Below are positions 52,701-64,000 of a stretch of 64,000 bases of DNA, one piece after another (within the stretch, counting starts at the first letter, position 1; every line of letters starts with the position of its first letter). Location of the stretch: positions 28,133,121-28,197,120 of the forward strand of contig CM041085.1 of the NCBI GenBank assembly GCA_023079485.1. The letters run 5' to 3'. Under the pieces are notes generated by a model that worked only from the letters and a program-made list of their open reading frames with translations, ran no database searches and was not told where the DNA came from. Position numbers and translations under genes: made by a program. Origin of the DNA: Archilochus colubris. Its lineage: Eukaryota > Chordata > Aves > Apodiformes > Trochilidae.

Positions 52701-55700
52701 AAGATTAGGACCTAAGGCTTTTTTTTACTTAATACAGTATGCAGGTAAAAATATGCCTTTCAAATTTTAACTTTGAAAAAGTTAAGGGGGCATTAAGCTT
52801 GTGTTTTATAGTCTTTGTAGTCCTTTCACAGTGGCAATACCGAATGCTTGCTTTTGCTTGTAGAAAAACTGCATTTAAAACGAAAACAAGTATTTAACAT
52901 TAGTTTTAACCCTAACACTGAAGTTCTTGTACTACAGATTATCAGTATGGTACAGTTGCCCAAACCTGTGATCAAAGGACTGCTATCGGTTTGGCTCGAT
53001 CGAAAGACATTGACCTTCGCTTTTTCCTGCCTCCACCACCTTTGCCGAAAATAAAGGATGTAAGTAAATGCAAAACAGGTATTAGATTCCTTTTATTTAT
53101 TTATTTATTTATTTACTGCTTTCATTGTTGGTAACCATACTATAGTGGAGTTCTAAAGTAACTAATACATAGCAAGATTAAGATCAATATAGTGAGCAGC
53201 ATGATGGAAAGAAGTGAGAAATAGGTGGTTGATTAATTGTGGTTCTTGGACTACATGTCCACATCAAACATTTCCTAGTAGTGAAGTTTGAGCCAATTAT
53301 CAGTCTGATGCATGCATTGCCTGTCACATACCTAATAGGTGGTGCAAAGCAGTCCTATGTTACCCTAGATTGTCTTGATACTGACAGAATCCTATGCAGA
53401 CTGAGCAGTCCTGGAGGCTTTTTCATCCTCACTGCTAGCGTGGTGCTCTAGATAGTGTTCTGGCAAACACCTTTAACTTTCACTGTGTACATAAGGGAAA
53501 CATTCTGAGTGTACCATGTGGTTCTCAAGTGCAGATACAGGGCAGATTTGCTGCTTTAAAAAATTCCTCCAACTCATTGAATCACTAGTATAGACATACT
53601 CACTGTCTTTCACCAAAAATTCTGCTGTCTTTTCCTTTTGACATCTTAATCCACTTACATATGAATTTAGAAGTTAAGGAAGGTGTTTGGGGATGAACCG
53701 TTACTACTGTTAACTTTTATCTAACATCAGTTATCACAGTACTTATTAGATTTAATTGAATAGTATTCCAACAGAAAACTAACTATATATGATCTTAGCT
53801 GATGTATGTTGTGCTTCCATACATTAACTGAGATCGATCAGATAAGCAAATACAGAATGTCTGTAATAGCTTTATTTAATCTGTAAATTTCCAAATGCTT
53901 CCAAAGTTTCTGAGATGGAGATGAGGCTTTTCCCCGTCCACTTTACTTACATTAAGATCTACCACTGTTGTTTTCTGTATGACCAGGTCTACTGTAGCCC
54001 CCCCTCTTCATTGCCAGCTTTTGGGTACCAGCAAATCTGCCTTGGATAGATCTGACCTTGTTTTGGTTTAATGTCAGTTATTAAGTACATATAAGTTGGT
54101 TCTCAGAATCGTGTTACTATATAAGCTTCTTTATTAAATAGAATTGGCACATAGCACAATATAAGAGGTCTTTTGTAATGCTAATAAAATGAATGCTGGT
54201 AAAGGTCCCCATCAGAGAATACTTGTATCAAACTCTGAAAACCAGCTTTAATTGACAGTGATATTCTCAGTTTTTGCTTTCTTATCTTTGTAGCATTATG
54301 TGATAGTGGATCTGTACCTGTCAGTCCTGGAGGACTAGGTTATACTAGTATATAGCTCTGTATTTACTTTCTTTTTACAGTAGTATGGTTGGGAGGTGAT
54401 TGAAGGTTGGAGTTCCCAATCTGCTGCTTAGGAAGTTGAAGCAAATCATTGTGGCAGCAGATGTTGCTCTGCACATCAGATAGGTCTCTGACTCTGATTA
54501 GAGTAACTAAAAGTTCCATGACTGTGGGCAAATAAAATTACTTTGTTTAATTTGTTTTCCTGTCACCTACCATGGATGAACAACTGTATTAAAATTTTTT
54601 AGAGGAAAGCTTAAAGAAATGGTTTTTTTTGTTTTTTTTTTTACTACTGATTTATACATTTGTTTTAATGGAGTAGCACCAAAATTACTGTTAGGTAAGG
54701 ATGAACTCTTAAAGATTCCTGTGCTAAGAGAAACTGTTTTTTCATTTGCCCTTCTGGGCCTGTAAGTAAGGTCACCAGAATGTGGAGTTTCAAGCTTACT
54801 TTTCATCACTAAGTGGTTTTAGAATATCAGTTTCCATAGTTGTTACAGGTGCAACTATTAAACCAAAGTTGCAGGAGCACTCAAGTCCATTATTTTTCAT
54901 TTTATGGCCTTGTTAAGGTGGCTTATTTCATAATTTCTGATCTTTCTGTGTTTTGCTTCATGTCTTGAACAGGACTAAAAGCTATTTGTGCTTACTTTTC
55001 ACAGGATTATCCCCTCGAAGATGAACTTCGCTTGTTGTTAGTATCTTTACCTCAGGCTGGTCTTGATCCATGTGTCCAGTACTTCACATCTCTTGCTTTA
55101 CGTGAGAGTAGTCAGACTCTTGCTGCACAAAGGGTGAGTTCCACCTGCAGAATAGAGTAATTTGGGTTCTCTCTTTGTGCAGAGCTCAGAGATACAAACC
55201 TATTCCCATATTTTTAAGCATTGTAAGAGGAAGAGAAATACGGAGATTTTGTGACCGTAAAGCGTTATAAAATCTCTTCTAAATACAGTCTGTCTGCTTG
55301 AAAGATTGTTTATCTTCCTCAGTTTCTACTAGTTCTAGTGAAAGGTTATGTCTTTAATTGCAATGCTTGCTGTAACATTTTGTCCAGAATGTATCCTTAC
55401 CCTTGCGGTGCTTATAACATGATTTTTTTCACATTTCATCCTACCATTGTTTGAGTGTTATTTCACTACAGGGTTGAACAAACCTCTGTTAAGTCTTACT
55501 AGCAATGATAAGTGGTTAGCATACCTTAAATAGTAACCCCTATTATATCACATGGAAATATAAGGTACAATTTAAAAAAATACCATCGTATTTTAATAAC
55601 GATGCCTTGAAGGGCTTTTCTTAGGGTTTTCAGGGTGCAGTAACTATTTTCTGTAACACAGTTATGTGTAACATTTTTACTCTCTGACTCCTTTATTGTT

Positions 55701-58700
55701 TTCACAGCTAGAGCTCTTGCTACAAAGGGAGCTTTAGTAAGACACCATATATGGAGGCCTTTTGATTATCACATTATTCTAGAAAATTGTTCTTTATTGA
55801 GGTTATGCTGCTCTTGCTGCTGCATGATTGAGAGGTCTTCAAGATTATTCTACATATTGAAGACATTTTTTCCTCCATTTTTGCAACTGGAAATCTAGAT
55901 GCAGTCTGGTTCTTGCTTTTTTATGCTTAAGCAAATGATCTTAAAAGAAGACATCCATTAACAAAATTAAAAACCTAAATTTTCTCTCTTTATTCTGTAT
56001 TTTGAAGTTAATAGACTGTGGAGACTACTGACTGAAAACCTAATTAATATTTTCCATAAAAAATAGTAGATATTTTTATGCTATACAGTGTTGTACTTTG
56101 TACATCTTGAAAAGTAAATGCAAGTTGTGCACTATACAGCAATTTCTACAGAACATTACACACTTAATGTTTTAATTTAGAAATGCTTATTTTGTGTAGC
56201 CATTTGGAATGTGGTATAATTTTTAATGATTCTCATTTCAGGGAGGCTTGTGGTGTTTTGGAGGAAATGGCCTGCCATATTGTGAGACATTGAGTAAAAT
56301 CCCATCAGAGACCGTGGAACTCTTTTACTTGCAAGCTTTAGTACAGCATTCTAAGGTAACTTTTCCTTTAAACTGTAACTGAAAAGTTACATTTATAAAC
56401 ATTCCTTTCTAATGGTCTCATATGTTGGGAAGAAGTTGCCATTTCCATGTCTCCTACCCTGCACTCCTTCTGTAAGGTTGTTCAGACAACAGAGACTGGT
56501 AAGAGTTGGCAGGCAACATAATTCTTTTTTTTTTTTCCTCCCAGGAAATGTGTGTGAATGTTGTTATTGTTTCTAATTAGCCAGTATAAATTCCCCTGTA
56601 TTCTATCTGTATGCATATTTCAAGTAGCTCTGACACAGAAAAGCAGGAGGGAATGCCTGAAGGCCACATAGCTTCAACAAGGTTTTGCTGTGTAGGGCTA
56701 CCTCCCACTGATGCTCCAAGTCATTGAGATAGATATTGAGAGGAACACTTTGTGTTCCCACTCTGCAGCTTCTCAGTAAGCAAGATACTGATGATGTGAA
56801 ATTCTTAGTGCAAAAGATGTGTGGATTTGTGCAAGTTGGTGTACATCAGTTCAGAAAGCTTGCACGTGGTCTTTTCTTATGGTTCTTAATCTAAGCCCAG
56901 TGACAGGTTTCCAGAAAGCAAAGGAGCCTTGTGAGTTCACTGTAATCAGAAGCCAGAATGGAATGCAAACTCTGACTATTCACAAAGGCCCCTCCTTCAA
57001 GGGTCACTGCCCTTGGGTGGAATATTGCACAGCAGCTGCACGGTGCCTCTTCTCAGGACCAGTGTCTTCTTTGAAGACACAGATGAGGAACGTGGAGGAC
57101 TGTGTAACAGCAATTCTTTTTTCCTACTGCTGCACTATTCTGTGTGCACTTAATTGCATGGAAGCCCAGAACACTGAGAAAGTGTTAAGAATGCCAAATT
57201 GGTATTTGGTAGCATAAATGGAAAAAATTGAGTGTGCCAGTATTCCTTTCACATTTTCATGTCTTCCATAGAAATTCTGACTTAATCTAGGGTTTGTAAT
57301 ACTCCATATTTTCAGGTTAAACAAGTTGTGGGGGTGCTGATTCCAATGTGTGTCTGTCTTTGTTGAATGCCACAGACTTGAGGACATCAGTGGTTTCATT
57401 ACTAGCACACGTTTAAGCACTGTAGATAACATGTTGAAATCATAAGCATTTGGCCAGTGTTAGTAGTTGATGCTACAACTCATTAATATATTGTCATCTA
57501 CTTGGACCAGAATCTCTTGTTGCCCTTAAGTTCAGAAATGACAGCAGTACTATTTGGAATAAAGAAATACCTTTGCATTTCAAAGAGAAGGGGTTGTAAG
57601 TATTGCATTTTATGTGGTGAACAGAAAGACAGTAGCTCTAGTTGAGATAGTGCTTTAACTTTCAAACTTGGTTTGAAATTTGATCATACCAAGTGGAGAG
57701 CAATTTCATCTCCGTCAGAGTTGAAGGAGATTGAAGTGATGGTACTCAGCATCTTTTGGGTTGGCAGTCCACAGAAATCATGCAATTAGCATTAAAATAT
57801 TTACTTCCTCTTCAACTATGGCATAATAGATGCTGCATTAATAAGAATTTCTGTTGTAATAGGGCTCTGCATCATATCAGCTCCTTAAAATTCCTTAAGT
57901 GGTGTATTAATAGCATCTTAAAGAACTTTTTGCAGAACATCAACTCTTTGTCACTATACTTACTGTATAATCCTAGGTTTCTTCTAACTGTGATAAAATT
58001 GAAGCTAAAGGAGGCCTTCAGCTTCTACAGAGGATATACCAGCTGCGTAAAGATTCTGCAAAAATACAAAGGAACATAATTCGAATTATTGGAAATATGG
58101 CTTTGGATGAACGTCTTCATTCATCCATAGTACGTGCAGGTAAAAGGAAAGCACAAGTGCAAGCAGCCTGAATGTCAGATTTCTATTCTAAATTTTTCAG
58201 AGGATTCGGTGCTTTTGAAAAATGCAAAGGGTCATGGTAGTGGTGTGGGTTTTATATTTGGAGGAGGTGGAGATGTGTTGTTGGTTTATTTTTTTTTAAT
58301 TAAAAAATAGAAACAATTTAGATGTTGATTAAAAACTCCTTTATGCTCTCATGCCAATGTATGTCAGCACTACAGAGGTATTATGAGTGTGATGGATGGT
58401 GAGAATTTGGAATTGCTTGATGCTCCCTTCACATTGCTGGCAAAAATCTTGAGTTTCCTACCCTTACTGATCATCTACCTTGTAGATTATTTTTATTGAC
58501 TGTGTTTTAGTTTTGTAAAGAGCAGACTATCTTACAGTCCTTACCTTTTGGAACAAAGTGCAATGTGCCTCCTGCCCTGCCTTGTTTCATGTTAGGCTTG
58601 TAATTTCTGCTAAATGTTGCTCTGATGCCCCTTTTATAACACTCTCTAAATGTCACAATGAAAGTTCTGTGCCAAATATGTAATTCCAAAGGGTTTATTA

Positions 58701-61700
58701 GGAAATAAATAAAAAAAAATATTCATATTCTATTGTATATGTCCGAGCTAGTATCTGACTCAAATGCAGTGTGCATTTTTAATCTTCCTGTTGCAAAAAG
58801 AAGTAGCAAAGGCACAGGGAACAACTGTGAGGGTGATAATAAATTTGGAGTGGTGTAAAGAACAAATAATTAGATTGAGACATTTAATATGGAAAAAGCA
58901 ACCAAAGGTGAGTATAGTGGAGTTCTGGAAGGTCCTTACTGGCATAGAGAAGGCAGAGAGGGAGTGGCCATCTGCTATTTCTATAATGCAAGACCAAAGG
59001 TTCTTTATCATTAAATTATCAAAAAGCAGAACAAGCAAATCTATTTTTTTCCATGCAGTGCATAACCTAACTAAAACTTGCCATGAAATAGTGTGATTGT
59101 TGAAAGTGTAAAGCTTCAAAACATGATTAGACAAATAAATGGAAAGAAAAATCCATAAAGCTCTGCACACATAAGCCAAGCTGATTGCCCCTTTATTGCT
59201 CTATTATTTCATTGTTCTGCAACTTCTGTTACTGCTCACTTTTGGAGAAAGACAGATGGACTACAAAGGTCTTTGGTCTGAATTCTAGTACCACTCTTAC
59301 ATTCTGAGGTTCTTTTTCTTTGCAAAAACTGCTGGCATAAGGAAGAAAAACAGTGACGCATGGTGTAGTAGCATAACATAGTATAGGCAGGATTCTTAAC
59401 ACTATTTTTGACTCTTTATCTTGGCTTGTTTTAAGAGAAATATTAAACCAGACACCTTGCTAGTTTTAATCAGACAAGCTTGGCAGTCTTTCATGGTATT
59501 TGGAAAACTGAAAACTGATTTTAGATAGTGTTCTTAAGGAAGATTTGCACGGTAGTTAACATGTATTCTGCTTAGAAATGTAATTTAAATACCCCAATTC
59601 TTAACAAAAGCCGGAACAGTTCTCAGAAGTGCTTGAATTTAAACAGAACTCACTTGTCAAGTCATTCTTCTCAATCCACAGTGAACTATCTTGAATGAGT
59701 GACTTACTGGCTATATTAGTAGCAACATGTTGTACATGATTTTGAAACAGTAATCATGAAATAAATTGCTGCTTCTTTTTCAAATCAGCTTCCATTTCAG
59801 AATCTCTCTGCGAAGTCTTTCCAGGCTTTATTTACAAGCTTGACTTTAACAGAGATTTATAGGCTGATCTTGCTAGCAGCAACAAGATTTATCAGGATTT
59901 GAAAGAAATGTATGTATGTGCATTTCTTGGTACTCTATGAATATCCCTATCCATGTCAAAAAACCCTACATTTTACACTTTAACTAAGGTATTATAAGTG
60001 CCTGGTTTTTCTTGAAGTAGCTGAGGCTTGAAATTTTATTAAAGGTATCAAAGATTTCCTTCATTAATTCTCTTATGTTTCTTAGAGATACAGAGTGTAC
60101 TGTTTTTTAGAATAGCAGGGACATTTTAATTCCTTAAATAATTCTCTACACACTGGATTTTGAAATTAGAAATGGTTGTAGTCTCACAGCATGCATCAGT
60201 TTTTACATCATTACTCCTGTGTGCTGTTTTCTATGTCCATCTTATGCTTTAAGGTTCATTTTCTCTGCAGCATTTCTTTATCTTTCTTGCATCTCACCTG
60301 TAAAAAGAGACTTGAGATCTGTTCTTTCTCTGACAGCTTTACTGAGCTGCTGATACGTTTTCTTCCGAGAAGAAGTTCTCCTTCAGTTCATAAGCTGAAC
60401 AGTAGTAAAATACATTGCCTCCTTTCTGGATTTCTAAAACTTGGAGGTTCCACCTACCTCGCATTGGCTTTCATATAGTAAAGAGAGTGGATTGCAATAA
60501 TTTGTTTTGATGTTACCATTCTTAAGTTTTAATATCTATTTTCACAAGTACAGTTTGAAGGGTGTTTCTGAATTCTTTTGTTTGGATGATGTTTCTAATT
60601 AGTTAACCTGCCACTTTATTTCTTCAATGTAGGTTGGGTTTCTGTCCTTGCTGAAGTAATGAAATCCCCACACATCATTCAGTCTTCTCATGCATCCAGG
60701 GCTTTGGCTAATCTTGACAGGGACACAGTGGAAGAGAAGTATCCAGATGGTGTTTACATCTTGCATCCACAATACCGTAGCAGGTAAAGCAGAAAGAGGT
60801 AGTGTACCTGCTGTCTTTGTGTTACTTTTTATACTGTCCAGTTACAAAACTGTGGAAGAGCTGGTGTCAGAGTCCTGCTGTACTGATGTCAGCTGCTCCT
60901 CCTGTTTTTTTGGGGGGGTTGAGAGGACTGAATTTAGGTTCTCAAACAGGAGAGCAACAGAAGTGGTTGGAGCAGTTTAGAACTGAAATACTGAAAGTAT
61001 TTCTCTACTGTATGGAAAAATCCCAACACAATCCCAGTTCATGAGTTGAATTATGGGTTTTCATGCATTGCAGTCACTTAACCTTTGCACTGTCTCTCTT
61101 GGAATGCAATGCCTTGTAATTCTTCTGCTGGCAGCAACACGTTAGCCTAAGATGCAGTAAATTTACAGCTTCAGCTTCTTGTAGTAGTGATTGTATATCT
61201 GGGACTGAAGCAGTCTCCAATGTGGTATGTCACTTAGTAGCAACTGTTCCCTGGGTCATTGGTGTTAGTCAGGTTGCAGTGAAGCTGTAATTTGATGATA
61301 AAGCTGGAACTACCCAGCTGCATTAACAGTACCTGGAGAGAATGGTGTTTTTCATTATAGAAAAATACAACTTGTGAGGTGGATACTTTCCGTACTTTTT
61401 AAATCTCTTTCTGGGTAGATACCTGGTTTTTGTCTTGATCTCAGTATCCTCTTTGAAATACAATGAAATGCCATGAAATACTGTCCATAAGATAGGAAGT
61501 CTCATACACGGAGTGTTAAAAATAGCATTTTGGCATCCCTTGGGTTAAAAGTTCTGTGTAACTTTGATTTGCTAAAAGACTATGTACTATGCATACCTTA
61601 AAAATTTCTTCTTCTGTATCAGTCAGCCTGTCAGAGCAGATGTCCTTTTTGTTCATGGTCTTTTGGGAGCAGCATTTAAAACCTGGCGACAGCAAGACAT

Positions 61701-62479
61701 TGATAGGAGTTTGGATAAAAAGGCTTCTGAAGAGGAAGAGGACTATAGCCAGTGCTGGCCAAAGGTAAAAAGACAACAGCATTTTCACAGGTGGCTGCTG
61801 TTTTCTCATTAATGAGAGCTATCCTGAGAAGCTAGGCTTACACTGTCTGGCAGTTGTCTTTTTTAAGTAAAAGGACTTGTAATCTGTTGTACAAGTAGCC
61901 TTTAAAAAAAATTAAAATCTATGCAATGTTACTGCTGAGAAAAAGACACAAAATTACATTTTAAATTAAGCATCCTTTCTTACATAGGTGTCTGAGTAAC
62001 TCAATTTTGGCTGATTGCTACTTCAGTATTGTCTCTAAATAAGTAATTACTATTTCAAGTAGCTCGTATTGGTGTAAGTACCCATATGTCTGTAAAAAAT
62101 TGAACTGCTCAGTCCTGTTGGTAATCCTAGTAATTCTTGTTTCACCCAGGAGAGGGAGCTAGGAACGCACGAGTTCTATTTCCATTCCCATTCTCTGTCT
62201 ACTTTCTGTCTGGGGAGCAGGCTAGAGATCACCAACGTGTAATAGAAGAATAATAGTCTAGGTGTAAGATGTACTTTGTATAGTCATGTCTTTGCTCCAT
62301 TGCTGATAAATTGCTTGCAAGAGTTTGTTAAATACTTCAATTATAAGGTGGCTTTGATTTTTCTTTTCTGTAATTTAGACATGGCTGGCCTCAGACTGTC
62401 CTGCCCTTAGAATCATATCTGTGGAATATGACACCCATTTGAGTGACTGGAAAGCAAAATGTCCTGTTGAGGCTCACAG
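46645..62479 (+). CDS. SERAC1: SERAC1, N-terminal 469 codons (3' end outside window)
   Basis: Twelve coding exons, all with GT-AG introns and matching phases, join into one open frame of 1409 nt. The start is the ATG at 46645 ([18 protein letters not shown]), which matches the mammalian N terminus. Residues about 38-55 form one hydrophobic segment ([17 protein letters not shown]), the membrane anchor. Residues about 285-380 hold armadillo-like helices ([30 protein letters not shown]). From about 395 the serine-hydrolase domain begins with [16 protein letters not shown], whose HG pair is oxyanion-hole-like, then [17 protein letters not shown]. The GXSXG catalytic serine motif and about 180 C-terminal residues lie in exons beyond the right edge. 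SERAC1 acts at mitochondria and mitochondria-ER contacts, with roles in phosphatidylglycerol remodelling and cholesterol traffic, and loss causes MEGDEL syndrome in people. It shares a promoter with GTF2H5. Confidence 0.96.
48119..48155 (+). CDS. SERAC1: SERAC1 exon 3 (37-nt microexon)
   Basis: Acceptor TTTAAG|GAAAAA and donor CTGGG|GTAAGT. Joined to the preceding A it encodes [13 protein letters not shown], the first half of the membrane segment. It is recognised only because it restores frame and family sequence. Confidence 0.92.
48470..48606 (+). CDS. SERAC1: SERAC1 exon 4
   Basis: Acceptor TTGAAG|AGGC and donor ATCAAG|GTAAGA. 137 nt encode the second half of the membrane segment ([13 protein letters not shown]) and a stretch ending [10 protein letters not shown]. 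The intron before it is only 314 nt. Confidence 0.94.
48815..48881. repeat. TA/TG microsatellite
   Basis: Alternating TATATA and TGTGTG-type units directly before the CR1 tail. A related AC/TA tract follows the CR1 at 49621-49684. Confidence 0.8.
48882..49620 (-). mobile_element. CR1 LINE fragment, minus sense, in SERAC1 intron 4
   Basis: About 740 bp, from 'aatagaataccaggttggaa' through 'gaatccaccacttccctggt', 'ggaccagaactgaacacagt' and 'ttgttgatgcaacccagcat' to 'aggtgcaaaaccttacaatt'. The minus frame shows [20 protein letters not shown], from the ORF2 C terminus. It is 5' truncated and diverged, and it makes up most of this 1.1-kb intron. Confidence 0.9.
49621..49684. repeat. AC/TA microsatellite
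   Basis: Starts near the 5' edge of the CR1 and contains (CA)n, then (TG)n and (TA)n units. Confidence 0.8.
49746..49835 (+). CDS. SERAC1: SERAC1 exon 5
   Basis: Acceptor CATAG|GCATC and donor CAATG|GTAGGT. 90 nt encode [20 protein letters not shown] and continue to IFRRPFN, a basic, probably helical stretch. Confidence 0.95.
49965..50324 (-). mobile_element. Solo LTR of an endogenous retrovirus (copy B)
   Basis: 360 bp, with ends TGTTGG...CCAACA. It is clearly the same LTR family as the copy at 41757-42126 but in the opposite orientation. Its 6-bp target-site duplication has one mismatch, CTGTTA (49959-49964) against CTATTA (50325-50330). In minus sense the TATA box lies at 50049-50042 and AATAAA at 50025-50020. 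No internal retroviral sequence is seen. It lies in SERAC1 intron 5, antisense to the gene. Confidence 0.9.
51085..51216 (+). CDS. SERAC1: SERAC1 exon 6
   Basis: Acceptor AAAAG|AACAA, with a poor pyrimidine tract, and donor GGCATG|GTAATG. 132 nt encode [20 protein letters not shown] and a segment ending NNSHWH, matching the family DHECAVWLLL block. The weak acceptor makes this the least certain junction, but the frame and similarity leave little doubt. Confidence 0.92.
52938..53059 (+). CDS. SERAC1: SERAC1 exon 7
   Basis: Acceptor ACTACAG|ATTATC and donor GGAT|GTAAGT. 122 nt encode [20 protein letters not shown] and [21 protein letters not shown], with the conserved proline run. Confidence 0.95.
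53090..53115. repeat. (TTTA)n microsatellite
   Basis: About six TTTA units, 31 bp downstream of the exon 7 donor of SERAC1. Confidence 0.85.
55005..55133 (+). CDS. SERAC1: SERAC1 exon 8
   Basis: Acceptor TTCACAG|GATTAT and donor AAAGG|GTGAGT. 43 codons, starting [17 protein letters not shown] and ending [15 protein letters not shown]. Confidence 0.96.
56242..56355 (+). CDS. SERAC1: SERAC1 exon 9
   Basis: Acceptor ATTTCAG|GGAGGC and donor CTAAG|GTAACT. 38 codons begin [19 protein letters not shown], a highly conserved block of the family. Confidence 0.96.
57977..58139 (+). CDS. SERAC1: SERAC1 exon 10
   Basis: Acceptor TCCTAG|GTTTCT and donor GTGCAG|GTAAAA. 163 nt encode [20 protein letters not shown] and [20 protein letters not shown], the armadillo-like part. 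Confidence 0.96.
60633..60783 (+). CDS. SERAC1: SERAC1 exon 11
   Basis: Acceptor AATGTAG|GTTGGG and donor AGCAG|GTAAAG. 151 nt encode [20 protein letters not shown] and [18 protein letters not shown]. Confidence 0.96.
61623..61764 (+). CDS. SERAC1: SERAC1 exon 12
   Basis: Acceptor TATCAG|TCAGCC and donor CAAAG|GTAAAA. 142 nt encode [20 protein letters not shown], the start of the hydrolase fold, and an acidic insert ([14 protein letters not shown]). Confidence 0.97.
62379..62479 (+). CDS. SERAC1: SERAC1 exon 13 (last in window)
   Basis: Acceptor ATTTAG|ACATGG and donor CACAG|GTAACA. 101 nt encode [20 protein letters not shown] and [13 protein letters not shown]. The next exon, expected to carry the catalytic GXSXG serine, was not found in the remaining 1.5 kb. 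Confidence 0.95.
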
Positions 62480-64000
62480 GTAACAAATGTAGGGTCTGCA
62501 GTTTGGAGGAGAGGCAGGAGGGAGACCTGTAAAGCTGATCCTTGGGATCACCTAGTGTGAAACAGTAAATTTAACTTTTTCTGTTGCATTTGAAAATCAA
62601 GTTTGGAAGAACATTAGCTACAGTCATGGTATGCTTGAGCTTTTTAGCCTCATGGATAATTACTTGTGGCAACTTTGTAAATTTTTACTGTCTGTTCTGC
62701 TACTGAAGGTCTGCTTCATTTTTAGAGGAGACACAAAGTTATGCTGTTAGTTGATGTTTTACTTCAATTATCATACCATCAATTTTATATCCCAAGGGGA
62801 ATATTTAAATTTAAAATAACCCAAAAATGTTTCATAAGCACAGCAAAAAAATGACTGTACTATACATTTATACTCATGATAAAATGAGACATACTTTTCA
62901 GCATATGAACCATTCAGAATCATAGAATTGTTTAGGTTGGAAAAGACCCTTCAGGTAATCAAGTCCAACCATAAACCTTAGATTGCCAAGTCTACCACTA
63001 AACCATGTCCATAACCACCACATCTACACATCTTATAAATACCTCCAGGGAGAGCAACTCCACCACTTTCCTGGGCAGCCTGTTCCGGTGACAACCTTTT
63101 CAGTGAAGAATTTTTTCCTAATAACCAATCTAAACTTCCCCTGTCACAGCTTTAAGCCATTTTCTCTCATGCTTATTGCTTGTGACATGGGAGAAGAGAC
63201 CAAGCCCCACCTCACTACAGTCTCCTTCCAGGTAGCAGTAGGGAACGATAAGGTCTCTCCTCAGCCTTTTTTCTACTGCCTAAACAACCCCAATTCCTTC
63301 AAGTGCTTCTCACAAGATCTGTGCTCTGGAAGAAAATTTGAAAAAGAAACAAGTATGTATTTGTTAAGGTCGTGTCTTTTTCATTACAAAATGGAAAGTT
63401 GCATTACCTGCTAGTCACCCAAGTATTGGATTTGATTATTTTATAATTTGATAATACAAGATGAAAGATATCAATATTTTTAGACAGCAGGAACAACAAT
63501 GTAGCAGTAGAATCACAACTTTGATTGCTTTAGGTGTATAGGTTCATTCAGTGTTTCAAAAATGAATTTTTATGTCTTTGAGCTATCCTAAGCCTATTGT
63601 TCAGCTGAAGAGACTCATTTGAGCCTCCTTTTTCATATGGGTTATAAAAGCAATTTCTAGTGAGAATGCTGAGAACCAGTAGAGATTAAGTGAATTGCTT
63701 TGCACAGAGGTAGCCCCAATATTCTGATGTTTCCATTATCCAATGGCCTTTTGTGTTACACTGCAATATTAATATGGCACTTTCAAATTTGAATTGGGAA
63801 ATTACCTTGGTTGTGCCACAGATTCATTATCAGCCTCTGATGTGTAGCTTATCCTTTCCAGAGCTCAATATCTTCAGATACAAAGTGGAGTTTATTGTGC
63901 CTTTATACTACCCCAGTGCAAGGCATTTGGAGATTGTTGTCTGGAAAGTATAACAATCACTATGTCTGCTTTTTCTGTATGGGTTGATCATTCATTTAGT
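62480..64000 (+). other. SERAC1: SERAC1 intron 13 (incomplete)
   Basis: Begins GTAACA and runs past the right edge. It contains one minus-sense CR1; the rest shows no exon. Confidence 0.8.
62914..63330 (-). mobile_element. CR1 LINE fragment, minus sense
   Basis: The tail 'cagaatcatagaattg' and 'ttaggttggaaaagaccctt' are followed by 'taaatacctccagggagagc', 'cctgggcagcctgttccggt' and 'aatctaaacttcccctgtca', ending near 'caagatctgtgctct'. A small deletion after 'gttccggtgacaacc' breaks the ORF2 frame. Confidence 0.9.

Larger units (their letters stand above)
50331..62378 (+). other. SERAC1: SERAC1 introns 5-12, non-exonic parts
   Basis: Between the exons listed separately I see no CR1 copy, RNA gene or second gene. 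Visible items are the (TTTA)n microsatellite near 53090, T-runs near 54617-54642, and an open frame of 132 codons at 56819-57217 with no family resemblance, taken as chance. Introns run from about 0.6 kb (intron 12) to 2.5 kb (intron 10). Confidence 0.7.

Noticed and set aside
56819..57217. 132-codon open frame in SERAC1 intron 9
   Set aside because: No recognisable domain, no splice or promoter context, and it lies inside an intron with consensus ends. Taken as chance.
1..64000. tRNA, rRNA, snRNA, microRNA or CRISPR features
   Set aside because: Looked for by eye. No cloverleaf with A/B boxes, no known snRNA sequence and no regularly spaced direct repeats were recognised. A covariance-model scan could still find a small RNA I missed.

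Overview
The window looks like nuclear DNA from a bird. Its genes are split by GT-AG introns, it has two CpG-island promoters, and it carries about fourteen fragments of CR1 LINEs, including the typical tail made of repeats of an 8-base motif next to a 'gttggaagggacc' block. CR1 is the dominant avian interspersed repeat. There are no operons, CRISPR arrays or prokaryotic signals. The species cannot be told from the sequence alone.

Three vertebrate genes account for the layout. (1) At 26.9-28.1 kb a CpG island holds a strong minus-strand splice donor (exon ends at 27540). From gene order I infer that this is the promoter and non-coding first exon of TULP4, so that 1-27539 is its first intron. 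No TULP4 coding exon was found in the window. (2) On the minus strand, 43.9 to 41.2 kb, lies the complete GTF2H5 gene (TFIIH subunit p8/TTDA): a non-coding exon, a 35-nt first coding exon and a 181-nt terminal exon that together encode 71 aa. (3) On the plus strand from about 44.0 kb to beyond the right edge lies SERAC1: a non-coding exon 1 and 12 coding exons, giving the first 469 codons of a protein of about 650 aa. The exons holding the catalytic serine motif lie outside the window. The order SERAC1 - GTF2H5 - TULP4, with GTF2H5 and SERAC1 head to head, is the order on human 6q25.3, read here in the opposite direction.

GTF2H5 and SERAC1 share one CpG island (about 43.6-44.4 kb) with an NRF1-type site, a CCAAT box and a CRE half-site, as expected for a bidirectional housekeeping promoter. 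On either side of it sit two related solo LTRs of an endogenous retrovirus (41757-42126 plus, 49965-50324 minus). They are in inverted orientation, each with a 6-bp target-site duplication, and each is antisense to its host gene.

The rest is intron or intergenic DNA: 1-27 kb (TULP4 intron 1, four CR1 fragments, AT-rich tracts), 28.1-41.2 kb (intergenic, the densest CR1 cluster, including a nested insertion) and the SERAC1 introns (three CR1 copies, one LTR, microsatellites). I found no convincing undescribed gene system. The points most worth a second look are the inverted LTR pair around the shared promoter, the nested CR1, a local duplication at 38.2/39.1 kb, the twin E-boxes and G-rich tract at the presumed TULP4 start, and a palindrome-bearing stretch at 25.9 kb.
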